Shown: piece by piece, positions 56,315 to 64,000 of the stretch
Layout of the letters: every line of letters begins with the position of its first letter
How positions within the stretch are numbered: the first letter of the stretch is position 1
NCBI RefSeq assembly: GCF_001625355.1
Contig: NZ_JSEE01000012.1
Coordinates: 62,001-126,000 of the forward strand
Direction of reading: 5' to 3'
From: Marinomonas sp. TW1
Lineage (GTDB): Bacteria > Pseudomonadota > Gammaproteobacteria > Pseudomonadales > Marinomonadaceae
Length of the DNA stretch: 64,000 bases
Made by a program: the position numbers and the translations under genes
Notes under the pieces: model-generated
Told to the model about the DNA's origin: nothing
Database searches by the model: none
What the model saw: only the letters and a program-made list of their open reading frames with translations

Positions 56315-57967
56315 ATGATCATTGATTTTTCTAGGTTCAAAGATTGGACATTAGTAGGCGACTTATTCGGGGGGGCAACCACGGCTGTTGTCTCACTCCC
56401 TCTCGCACTCGCCTTCGGCGTTGCCTCTGGGGCTGGCGCGGAAGCAGGCCTTTGGGGCGCCATCTTAGTTGGGCTGTTTGCCGCAATATTTGGTGGCTCA
56501 ACGAGCCTTATTTCAGAACCCACCGGCCCTATGACGGTAATCATGACTGCCGTACTGACCAGCATGATGGCAAGTAGCCCCGAAAGCGGCCTAGCCATGG
56601 CATTTACCGTAGTGATGATTGCTGGCGCGTTTCAAATAACCTTAGGCTATTTAAAGCTCGGTAAATACATCACCCTAATGCCTTACAGTGTCATCTCTGG
56701 ATTCATGTCAGGCATTGGTGTCATTCTGGTCATTCTACAGCTGGCCCCTTTCTTAGGGCACCCTTCCCCAGCCGGCGGCGTGGTTGGCACATTAACCGCC
56801 CTCCCTAGCTTACTGATGAACCTAAAGTTCTCAGAATTGTTTCTTGGGCTCATGACCCTCGGCGTTTTATTTTACGTACCCAAAAAGTGGCGTCGATATG
56901 CCCCTCCTCAATTAATTGCCCTGGTCGCTATCACTCTTATTTCCATCATCCTATTTGATGACTCCGATGTCCGTAGAATTGGCATTATCCCTTCAGGACT
57001 GCCTTCCATTCATTGGCCAACCTTTGAATTCCCCGTGATTATGGAAATGGTCATTAACGGCTTAGTCTTGGGAACACTTGGTTGTATTGATACACTCTTA
57101 ACCGCGGTTATCGCGGACAGCTTAACTCGTAAAGAACACGACTCTAATCGCGAGTTAATTGGCCAAGGCGTTGCCAACTTCGTTTCCGGCTTACTAGGCG
57201 GCCTACCGGGTGCTGGTGCAACCATGGGAACGGTAGTCAACATCCAGACAGGGGCAAAATCCCCTCTAGCAGGCATCACCCGCGCCGTTATCCTATTGTT
57301 CGTGGTTCTCGGTGCCTCACAGTTAATCAGCCCAATTCCCATGGCAGTGCTTGCTGGAATCGCACTCTACGTAGGGATCAACATTCTTGACTGGAGCTTC
57401 CTTAAGCGTGCCCACAAAGTCGCCTTATCTCCTACTATTATCATGTATGGGGTCATGGCTTTAACCGTCTTTGTCGATCTTATGGTTGCGGTAGGCATTG
57501 GGGTGTTTATTGCTAACATCATCACCATCGAGAAACTGAGTCGCCTACAATCAGGCAATGTGAAAGCCATTAGTGATGCTGATGACGACATACCATTGAC
57601 GGAAGAGGAAAAAAGCCTACTAGACAGTGCAAATGGCAAAGTATTGTTATTCTACCTATCTGGCCCAATGATTTTTGGCGCCAGTAAAGCCATTGCCAAA
57701 CACCACAATCGAATCCATAACTATAAAGCGGTTGTATTGGACCTAAGTGCTGTTCCTATGATGGATCTAACCATTGGCCTAGCTCTCGAAAACGCCATCA
57801 AAGATGCCATTGATGCTGATTGTGCGGTATACATTTACAGCCCTAATGGACAAACCACGGAACGACTTGAAAAACTTGGTGTTATTAATCGACTCCCTGA
57901 AAACGCTTTTTGTGAGTCGCGATTACAAGCCCTTGAGCACGCCTCAAACAGCATAACCTCAGCTTAA
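56315..57967 (+). CDS. SulP-family anion transporter, BicA-like, with STAS domain
   Basis: 550 residues: about 12 membrane helices, then a C-terminal STAS domain from ~430 (VLLFYLSGPMIFGASKAIA). The N-terminal GDLFGGATTAVVSLPLALAF and ISEPTGPMTVIMTAV match cyanobacterial BicA, a sodium-dependent bicarbonate importer, more than sulfate carriers. The substrate cannot be settled by sequence; bicarbonate is the best guess. No carbonic anhydrase is adjacent. It starts 115 bp after rne and has its own terminator. Confidence 0.82.
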   Translation: MIIDFSRFKDWTLVGDLFGGATTAVVSLPLALAFGVASGAGAEAGLWGAILVGLFAAIFGGSTSLISEPTGPMTVIMTAVLTSMMASSPESGLAMAFTVVMIAGAFQITLGYLKLGKYITLMPYSVISGFMSGIGVILVILQLAPFLGHPSPAGGVVGTLTALPSLLMNLKFSELFLGLMTLGVLFYVPKKWRRYAPPQLIALVAITLISIILFDDSDVRRIGIIPSGLPSIHWPTFEFPVIMEMVINGLVLGTLGCIDTLLTAVIADSLTRKEHDSNRELIGQGVANFVSGLLGGLPGAGATMGTVVNIQTGAKSPLAGITRAVILLFVVLGASQLISPIPMAVLAGIALYVGINILDWSFLKRAHKVALSPTIIMYGVMALTVFVDLMVAVGIGVFIANIITIEKLSRLQSGNVKAISDADDDIPLTEEEKSLLDSANGKVLLFYLSGPMIFGASKAIAKHHNRIHNYKAVVLDLSAVPMMDLTIGLALENAIKDAIDADCAVYIYSPNGQTTERLEKLGVINRLPENAFCESRLQALEHASNSITSA

Positions 57968-57989
57968 CCTTAACCTAATAACAACCATC

Positions 57990-58020
57990 AAAAACCTATC
58001 GATACTCGGTAGGTTTTTTT
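57990..58020 (+). terminator. Rho-independent terminator after the SulP gene
   Basis: CCTATCG (57995-58001) pairs with CGGTAGG (58007-58013) with one wobble, preceded by A-run and followed by seven T. Confidence 0.83.
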
Positions 58021-58206
58021 ATTCCAAGAGAACACCCACCTTATTACACCCCAGCCTAAGACTTTATTTACACGAGCAAGAAAGCGCCAACAGACACAAC
58101 AGCCCACTAAGAGCGCCCATTAATAAGCAAATTAAAAAGCGTTTAAGCAAAACGATTCAATGTCTAGATAACAGGCAACAGAGAATCAAACAACACACAT
58201 TGCGAG

Positions 58207-58240
58207 CACAAAAAAAAGCCACTCAATTGAGTGGCTTTTC
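58207..58240 (-). terminator. Rho-independent terminator after aceF
   Basis: AAAAGCCACTCAA (58214-58226) and TTGAGTGGCTTTT (58227-58239) form a 26-base perfect palindrome; the minus strand continues with a run of T. Confidence 0.9.
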
Positions 58241-58262
58241 GTATGCATAACGCACTTGAGGA

Positions 58263-60170
58263 TTACAGAGTTAAACGACGAACATCGCTTAACAATGAGT
58301 TCAAGTAAGTCAAGAAGCGACCCGCATCGCCACCATTGATTGCTCTGTGGTCATAAGACAAGCACAAAGGCAACATGGTGCGAGGCTCGAAGTCTTTACC
58401 GTTCCAGCGTGGCTCGATGTCGGCTTTAGACACACCAAGAATACCCACTTCAGGACAGTTAACAATTGGAGTAAAACCAGTACCACCAATCGCACCAAGA
58501 CTAGAAATGGTGAAACAACCACCTTGCATATCAGCAGGTTTAAGCTGCTTATCAAGGGCCTTCTTAATCAACTCACCGGCCTCTTTTGCAATCTGTACGA
58601 CTGATTTCTTGTCAACATCACGTAATACAGGCACAACAAGCCCAACTGGTGAATCAACAGCAATACCGATGTTGACATAGTGCTTCTGCACATAGCTTTC
58701 ACCGTCTGCCATCAAAGACACATTAAACGCTGGATTAGCCACCATGGCCTGAGCAACCGCTTTGATCAAGAATGGCAGTGGTGTCAATTTCACACCTTGT
58801 TTTTCCATTTCAGGCTTCAAGCCTTTACGGAAGGCTTCCAAATTCGAGATATCGGCTTTATCAAACTGAGTGACTTGCGGCACAACCAAAGAGTTGCGAA
58901 CCATGTTCTCAGCGGTCAATCGCTGGATCTTGCTCATCTTAACAATTTCAATTTCACCGAACTTGCTAAAGTCTTGATCCGGTACCGTTGGCAAACCAGC
59001 GCCAGAATTAGCACCAGCAGCAGGTGCTACTACCGCCTTCTGTACGGCCGCTTTAACGTAAGCATGCAGATCTTCTTTCAAGATACGGCCACGAGGACCT
59101 GTCGCTCGAACAAGTGATAAATCCACACCCAACTCACGAGCCAACATGCGGACAGCAGGGCCAGCGTGAACTTTTTTGGATGGTTCAGTTAATACAGCAG
59201 ATTGATCAACAGCAGGGGCCGCCGCTTTTGGCTGACTTGCTGCTGGCGCTTCGGCTTTCTTCTCTGGCGCTGACGCTGTTACTTGTGTCGTAGGTGCTGA
59301 AACAGCGCCTTCCACTTCAAGCTCTAGGATCAAATCACCTTCAGAAACCTGGTCACCCTCTTTTATAGAGATAGACTTCACTTTACCGGATTTAGGCGCA
59401 GGAATATCCATTGATGCTTTGTCTGTTTCAAGCACGATAATGGAATCACCCTCTTTGACCTCATCACCAGCCGCAACCGCCACTTCGATGACATCCACAC
59501 CTTCAGCACCACCAATATCAGGCACCTTAACGGATTCAACACCACCAGAAGTCGCAACAGGCGCCGCTTCGGCTGCTTGTTGAGCAGGCTCAGCAACCTT
59601 TTCAGAGACGGCAGCAGATTCCGTTACCATGGTTAAAATGGCACTTCCTTCTGACACTGTATCGCCCACTTTGATTGAGATAGCGCCAACTTTGCCAGTG
59701 AACGGTGAAGGAATATCCATTGACGCTTTATCCGTTTCAAGAACGATTAAAGAATCACCTTCTTCTACCTGATCCCCTTCAGCAATACAAAGCTCTATCA
59801 CTTCGACGTCCGTGGCACCGCCAATATCAGGCACAACAACGTGTTGCTCACTAGACGCGGCAGCAGGTGTAGGTGCAGCACTAGGTTCAGCCGTTTTTTC
59901 CGCTTCAGCAGGTTGATCCACACTAACAGAACCTTCAAGCTCGATCACTAGAACTTCATCACCTTCAGACACTTTATCGCCTTCAGCAACGGAAATTTTC
60001 GTTACTTTACCTGCTTGCGATGAAGGCACATCCATTGAAGCCTTATCCGTTTCTAAAACAATAATTGATTGGTCAACTTCAATAATGTCGCCAACCTTAA
60101 CACTGACCTCGATAACTTCGACATCAGTCGCACCGCCAATATCCGGTACTCGAATGATTTCAGTACTCAC
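58263..60170 (-). CDS. aceF: Dihydrolipoyl acetyltransferase, pyruvate dehydrogenase E2
   Basis: 635 residues with three lipoyl domains (each with ETDKASMD; near residues 42, 147 and 250), Ala/Pro-rich linkers, a subunit-binding domain (PAVRMLARELGVDL near 345) and the catalytic acetyltransferase domain ending in SYDHRAINGGDAGRFL. The catalytic loop has Asn where some enzymes have Asp. Core of the pyruvate dehydrogenase complex. 89 bp after aceE; lpd does not follow. Confidence 0.95.
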   Translation of the reverse strand: MSTEIIRVPDIGGATDVEVIEVSVKVGDIIEVDQSIIVLETDKASMDVPSSQAGKVTKISVAEGDKVSEGDEVLVIELEGSVSVDQPAEAEKTAEPSAAPTPAAASSEQHVVVPDIGGATDVEVIELCIAEGDQVEEGDSLIVLETDKASMDIPSPFTGKVGAISIKVGDTVSEGSAILTMVTESAAVSEKVAEPAQQAAEAAPVATSGGVESVKVPDIGGAEGVDVIEVAVAAGDEVKEGDSIIVLETDKASMDIPAPKSGKVKSISIKEGDQVSEGDLILELEVEGAVSAPTTQVTASAPEKKAEAPAASQPKAAAPAVDQSAVLTEPSKKVHAGPAVRMLARELGVDLSLVRATGPRGRILKEDLHAYVKAAVQKAVVAPAAGANSGAGLPTVPDQDFSKFGEIEIVKMSKIQRLTAENMVRNSLVVPQVTQFDKADISNLEAFRKGLKPEMEKQGVKLTPLPFLIKAVAQAMVANPAFNVSLMADGESYVQKHYVNIGIAVDSPVGLVVPVLRDVDKKSVVQIAKEAGELIKKALDKQLKPADMQGGCFTISSLGAIGGTGFTPIVNCPEVGILGVSKADIEPRWNGKDFEPRTMLPLCLSYDHRAINGGDAGRFLTYLNSLLSDVRRLTL

Positions 60171-60259
60171 AGAAATCTCCTTTGTCGTTTAGACGCATCA
60201 AACTTAAAATCTTATCTGGTTTTGATGATTCAAAACCAGATACCTAGCTTGTCAAGTAA

Positions 60260-62926
60260 TTAGCAAATAACTGGGTTTGGCTTCTCAGGATCTAAACCAA
60301 ACTTGGCAATCGCCTCACTAACTACGGATGCATCAATCACACCGTCTTTCGCCAGTGCATTCAAGGCAGAAACAACAACCCAGTAACGGTTGATCTCAAA
60401 GAAATGACGCAATTGAGCGCGTGTATCGCTTCGACCGAAACCATCGGTTCCAAGTACATTATAAGTACCTTTAACAAATGGGCGGATTTGATCTGCAAAC
60501 AACTTCATATGATCAGTTGACGCAATCACAGGCCCTTTGCCGTCTAAGCAAGTTTCAACATAAGACTGGCGTTGATCTGCTTCAGGGTGAAGCATATTCC
60601 AACGACTCGCATCCAAACCTTCACGACGCAATTCATTGAAAGAGGTTACACTCCAAACATCAGAGTTCACACCGAAGTCGTTAAATAAGATTTCCGCCGC
60701 CGCTTCCACTTCACGAAGAATGACGCCAGAACCAAGCAATTGAACCTGCTTCTTATGGGTTTTCTTAGTGTGTGATTTCAGCTTATACATGCCTTTCAGA
60801 ATGCCGTCTTCGACACCTTCTGGCATATCTTCATGAGCGTAGTTCTCATTCATCACCGTTAGGTAATAAAACACACTCTCTTTTTCTTTGTACATACGAC
60901 GTAAGCCATCTTGAACGATAACAGCCACTTCGTAAGAATAAGTAGGGTCGTAAGAAATACAGTTTGGAATCGTACCTGCCAAGATGTGTGAGTGACCATC
61001 TTCGTGCTGTAGACCTTCGCCGTTTAGCGTTGTACGACCTGCCGTAGCACCAATCAAGAAGCCACGCGCCTGAGAATCACCCGCTGCCCACGCCAAGTCA
61101 CCAACACGTTGGAAACCAAACATAGAGTAGTAGATGTACACAGGAATCATAGGTAGATTGCTGTTACTGTAAGACGTTGCTAGTGCCAACCAAGAAGAGA
61201 ATGCCCCAGCTTCGTTGATACCCTCTTGGAGAATCTGCCCGTCTTGTGACTCTTTGTAGTACATGATTTGAGTATGATCATGTGGTGTATAACGCTGACC
61301 TTCAGAAGAGTAAATACCCAACTGACGGAACATACCTTCCATACCGAAAGTACGCGCTTCATCGGCAAGAATCGGCACAACACGTGGACCAATCTGCTTA
61401 TCTTTCACCATCACGTTCAAGGCACGAACAAACGCCATAGTTGTCGAAATCTCACGACCTTTAGTACCAGCAATCTGCGCTTTGAACGCTTCTAAAGAAG
61501 GTACTTCAAGTGCTTCACAATCACGACGACGAATTGGGAAATCACCATGCAATTCTTTACGACGTGAGCGTAAGTATTGCATTTCTGGGCTGTCTTCAGC
61601 TGGCTTGTAATAAGGTAAGTCTTTCAGCTCTTCATCACTGATTGGAATACCAAATTTATCACGGAACTGAGCAAGAGATTCTTCGTCAAGTTTTTTAGTC
61701 TGGTGAGCCGTATTTTGCGCTTCAGCAGCCTTAAACATACCGTAACCCTTGACAGTTTGTGCCAAGACAACAGTCGGTTGACCTTTATGAGAAGTCGCTT
61801 CTTTATAAGCCGCATAAACTTTGTATGGATCGTGACCACCGCGATTAAGATTCATAATCTCATCGTCAGTCATGTCTTTGACCATTTCTAGCAATTCAGG
61901 GTACTTACCGAAGAAATGCTCACGAGTATAAGCACCACCATTCGCTTTGTAGTTCTGCAGTTCGCCATCGCACACTTCATTCATGCGCTTAACAAGCAAA
62001 CCTTTTGTGTCTTTTTCGAACAAAGGATCCCAATGACGACCCCAAAGACACTTAACAACGTTCCAACCAGCACCTCGGAAGACACCTTCCAATTCTTGAA
62101 CGATTTTGCTGTTACCACGAACCGGTCCATCAAGACGCTGTAAGTTACAGTTGATCACGAAAATTAAGTTATCTAGCTTTTCACGGCCAGCAAGAGCAAT
62201 GGCACCCAAAGATTCTGGCTCATCGCACTCACCATCACCAAGGAAAGCCCAAACTTTACGATCACCCTGATCGATCAAGCCACGGCTGTGCTGATACTTC
62301 ATCACATGAGCTTGATAAATGGCTTGTAGAGGCCCAAGCCCCATAGAAACCGTTGGGAACTGCCAGTAATCTGGCATCAACCATGGATGAGGATAAGAAG
62401 AGATACCTTTACCATCTACTTCACGACGGAAATTATCAAGCTGTTCATCAGTCAAACGACCTTCAATGTATGAACGAGCATAAATTCCTGGGGAAATATG
62501 GCCTTGGAAAAACACCATATCTGCTTCTTGCTTACCGTCATTACCACGGAAAAAGTGGTTAAAGCCGATATCATACAAGGTTGCAGCAGATGAAAAACTG
62601 GTAATGTGGCCACCAAGCGTAGAATCCGCTCGGTTTGCTTTCATTACCATTGCCAATGCATTCCAGCGAATGATTGAACGAATACGACGTTCCATAAAGA
62701 TGTCACCTGGAAGAGGTGCTTCATCTTCTGGTGCTATCGTATTGCGATATGGCGTTGTAATAGAAGCTGGTAGTGAAGTGCCCGCTTTAGAGGCTTCACC
62801 AGTCAGACGGTTTAAAATGTATTGCGCGCGATCAGGACCTTCTTCGCGAAGGACAGACTCAAGCGCATCGATCCACTCTTTTGTTTCAATTGGATCGATG
62901 TCTTCGAGAATATGCTGCTCAGTCAT
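60260..62926 (-). CDS. aceE: Pyruvate dehydrogenase E1 component
   Basis: 888 residues, the homodimeric type. The thiamine diphosphate motif begins at GDGECDEPES near residue 230 and ends with NCNLQRLDGPV. FLGDGE, GGHDPYKVYAAY and the C-terminal DGFGRSDTR block are typical. It decarboxylates pyruvate and acetylates the AceF lipoyl arm. Ribosome binding site GGGAG. Its upstream region lacks the pdhR gene common in relatives. Confidence 0.96.
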   Translation of the reverse strand: MTEQHILEDIDPIETKEWIDALESVLREEGPDRAQYILNRLTGEASKAGTSLPASITTPYRNTIAPEDEAPLPGDIFMERRIRSIIRWNALAMVMKANRADSTLGGHITSFSSAATLYDIGFNHFFRGNDGKQEADMVFFQGHISPGIYARSYIEGRLTDEQLDNFRREVDGKGISSYPHPWLMPDYWQFPTVSMGLGPLQAIYQAHVMKYQHSRGLIDQGDRKVWAFLGDGECDEPESLGAIALAGREKLDNLIFVINCNLQRLDGPVRGNSKIVQELEGVFRGAGWNVVKCLWGRHWDPLFEKDTKGLLVKRMNEVCDGELQNYKANGGAYTREHFFGKYPELLEMVKDMTDDEIMNLNRGGHDPYKVYAAYKEATSHKGQPTVVLAQTVKGYGMFKAAEAQNTAHQTKKLDEESLAQFRDKFGIPISDEELKDLPYYKPAEDSPEMQYLRSRRKELHGDFPIRRRDCEALEVPSLEAFKAQIAGTKGREISTTMAFVRALNVMVKDKQIGPRVVPILADEARTFGMEGMFRQLGIYSSEGQRYTPHDHTQIMYYKESQDGQILQEGINEAGAFSSWLALATSYSNSNLPMIPVYIYYSMFGFQRVGDLAWAAGDSQARGFLIGATAGRTTLNGEGLQHEDGHSHILAGTIPNCISYDPTYSYEVAVIVQDGLRRMYKEKESVFYYLTVMNENYAHEDMPEGVEDGILKGMYKLKSHTKKTHKKQVQLLGSGVILREVEAAAEILFNDFGVNSDVWSVTSFNELRREGLDASRWNMLHPEADQRQSYVETCLDGKGPVIASTDHMKLFADQIRPFVKGTYNVLGTDGFGRSDTRAQLRHFFEINRYWVVVSALNALAKDGVIDASVVSEAIAKFGLDPEKPNPVIC

Positions 62927-63054
62927 CGTGTTAATAACTCCCGCTATTAGAACAGATACTTAACCTTCAAATAATCAGTGTTGCTAACCATTTAAAAGCT
63001 ACTTAAACGAGCCAGAAATGAACGGTGTGTTGCACCATTTATTTCAGTCGACCT

Positions 63055-63101
63055 AGATAAAACGACACCCTACTCGTTTGAGCTAGCGTGTCGTTTTATC
63101 T
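63055..63101. repeat. 14-base perfect inverted repeat in the aceE upstream region
   Basis: AGATAAAACGACAC (63055-63068) and GTGTCGTTTTATCT (63088-63101) flank a 19-base loop that has its own short CTC/GAG stem. About 130 bp before aceE. No T-run follows on either strand. Confidence 0.75.
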
Positions 63102-63260
63102 GCACCAATGGTCATAGTTTTTGTTTTAATTTTTTACCATTGAATCAACCACCAGCTGAAATACGCTGGTCGGCTCGCTTCCAATTTGAGTCTGGTTCAA
63201 CAGACCCTTCATTTATTTTTCACCTCAGCAGCATGACTAACTGAGAATGAAAATACAAAG

Positions 63261-63281
63261 TTTCATTACTGTATAATGAAA
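63261..63281. repeat. 21-bp operator-like inverted repeat upstream of aceE
   Basis: TTTCATTA (63261-63268) and TAATGAAA (63274-63281) with a 5-base spacer. On the minus strand the centre reads TATACA, which could be a -10 element. Possible aceE operator. Confidence 0.45.
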
Positions 63282-63685
63282 GTAGAAAGCGCAAATAAAG
63301 TGTTACTTCACTTTAGTCTAACCAATCTAAATTAGGCTATTTTTTGTCTTATGCTCTTCTAATTCGGGCGTAAGATTAACACCTAAACAAGAAATCTCAT
63401 AGACAAACTACGCAACAAGCATAGATCAAGACCACTTTTGTAGCTTTAAAACATGACGTTTTACTGACACAAATCCATGTAAAGTCCGACCAATTCGGCC
63501 TCAGTCTAACTGCAAAACAAGCAATTCACAAAATAAATGCAGACTATAAGTCATATCAATAAGGGCATAATCGCTCACAACTTGATCTATATACACTTAA
63601 AACTTGTTATAAAATTACATGAACACCCACCCTTTTAACGGCATTTTGAACACCTTCCCTCACATTCACTGAGTATATTTTGCTT

Positions 63686-63742
63686 AATTCAGATACGAAT
63701 TCAGCTGAATGTCATATAAATCAATCATAATGATCAATTCAG
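63686..63742. repeat. AATTCAG repeats upstream of nadC
   Basis: AATTCAG occurs at 63686-63692, 63698-63704 and 63736-63742; the middle one is part of the palindrome ATTCAGCTGAAT (63699-63710). The last copy abuts the nadC -35 element. Possible regulator site. Confidence 0.45.
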
Positions 63743-63744
63743 CA

Positions 63745-63773
63745 CTGACGATTTGTGAATATAAAGCTACAAT
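63745..63773 (+). promoter_or_regulatory. Likely nadC promoter
   Basis: CTGACG (63745-63750) and TACAAT (63768-63773) are 17 bp apart, about 35 bp before the nadC start. Confidence 0.6.
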
Positions 63774-63807
63774 AGTGAATTCAAAAATGCGCATTATAGG
63801 ACTGTAC

Positions 63808-64000
63808 ATGACCCCTTTGGACGCTCAATTAATTGAGCATATTCAAACTCAGGTTGCTTTTGCACTTAAAGAAGATATTGGTAGTGGCGACATTACGGCG
63901 CAACTGATTCCAGATGATCAACACATTACTGCCAACCTCATCAGTCGAGAAGACGCGGTACTCTGTGGTCAAGCTTGGGCCAACGAAGTATTTCATCAAC
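63808..64000 (+). CDS. nadC: Quinolinate phosphoribosyltransferase, N-terminal part (cut by the right edge)
   Basis: 64 residues visible from ATG 63808, with AGGA upstream; an in-frame ATG at 63787 would add seven residues. ALKEDIGSGDITAQLIP and the later REDAVLCGQAW are the NadC N-terminal signature. The enzyme makes nicotinate mononucleotide from quinolinate and PRPP. The catalytic barrel lies outside the window. Confidence 0.9.
   Translation, partial: MTPLDAQLIEHIQTQVAFALKEDIGSGDITAQLIPDDQHITANLISREDAVLCGQAWANEVFHQ

Larger units (their letters stand above)
62927..63807. other. 881-bp gene-free region between aceE and nadC
   Basis: No ORF with a coding look on either strand. It must hold the aceE promoter and the nadC promoter. 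Visible items are a 14-base perfect inverted repeat (63055-63101), a 21-bp inverted repeat (63261-63281), AATTCAG repeats and a nadC promoter near 63745-63773. The rest is AT-rich without clear structure. Confidence 0.7.

Overview
The window looks like a stretch of chromosome from a marine gammaproteobacterium, most likely an Oceanospirillales member of the Marinomonas type. This rests on protein resemblance (Anr with its 4Fe-4S cysteines, TtcA, EpmC, YecA/YgfB-like protein, PilZ protein, rluC divergent from rne, a gcvT / glyA-gcvH-gcvP locus) and on moderately AT-rich DNA. The genus is inference. I saw no insertion sequence, prophage, integron or CRISPR array; nearly everything is housekeeping.

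Layout. 0-5 kb: end of a PP2C/SpoIIE-type phosphatase, a YecA/YgfB-like protein, recQ-sprT, ttcA and a YfaZ-like outer-membrane protein. 5-10 kb: a minus-strand hemN-anr-apt cluster (anaerobic haem synthesis, oxygen sensing, purine salvage), a small hydrolase, tusA, a CBS protein and a small secreted protein. 10-18 kb: an adhP-type alcohol dehydrogenase, sdhC-sdhD without sdhA or sdhB, a MaoC hydratase, a membrane S49 peptidase, a KfrA-like coiled-coil protein, prmB-aroC, yjjX and yjjG. 18-21.5 kb: a decayed stretch, then a MerR regulator and copper-type P-ATPase operon. 21.5-29.7 kb: ndh, a YaiI protein, an acyl-CoA dehydrogenase-ETF:quinone oxidoreductase pair, an AraC regulator and small proteins including a cytochrome b562. 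29.7-36.5 kb: a Lon-like protease, then pabC-mltG-tmk-holB-tatD (all minus strand).

36.5-37.8 kb holds eleven tRNA genes, seven tRNA-Glu(TTC) and four tRNA-Gly(GCC), built by nested tandem duplication and read on the minus strand towards pabC. 37.9-43.7 kb: a YajG-like lipoprotein, msrB, an alaA-type aminotransferase, htpX, a PilZ protein, pdxB and epmC. 43.8-50 kb: the glycine cleavage locus, gcvT divergent from glyA-gcvH-gcvP, with two identical 16-bp palindromes between them. 50-58 kb: a zincin-like protein, a secreted hypothetical protein, rluC, rne and a BicA-like SulP transporter. 58-64 kb: aceE-aceF without pdhR or lpd, a long gene-free region and the start of nadC.

I did not find an obviously new multi-gene system. 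The observations most worth a second look are the glycine-locus palindromes with no adjacent regulator gene, the MerR regulator with an unusual metal-loop cysteine pattern, the tRNA array, the sdhCD pair without its catalytic subunits, and short candidate ORFs in the rne leader and at the end of copA.
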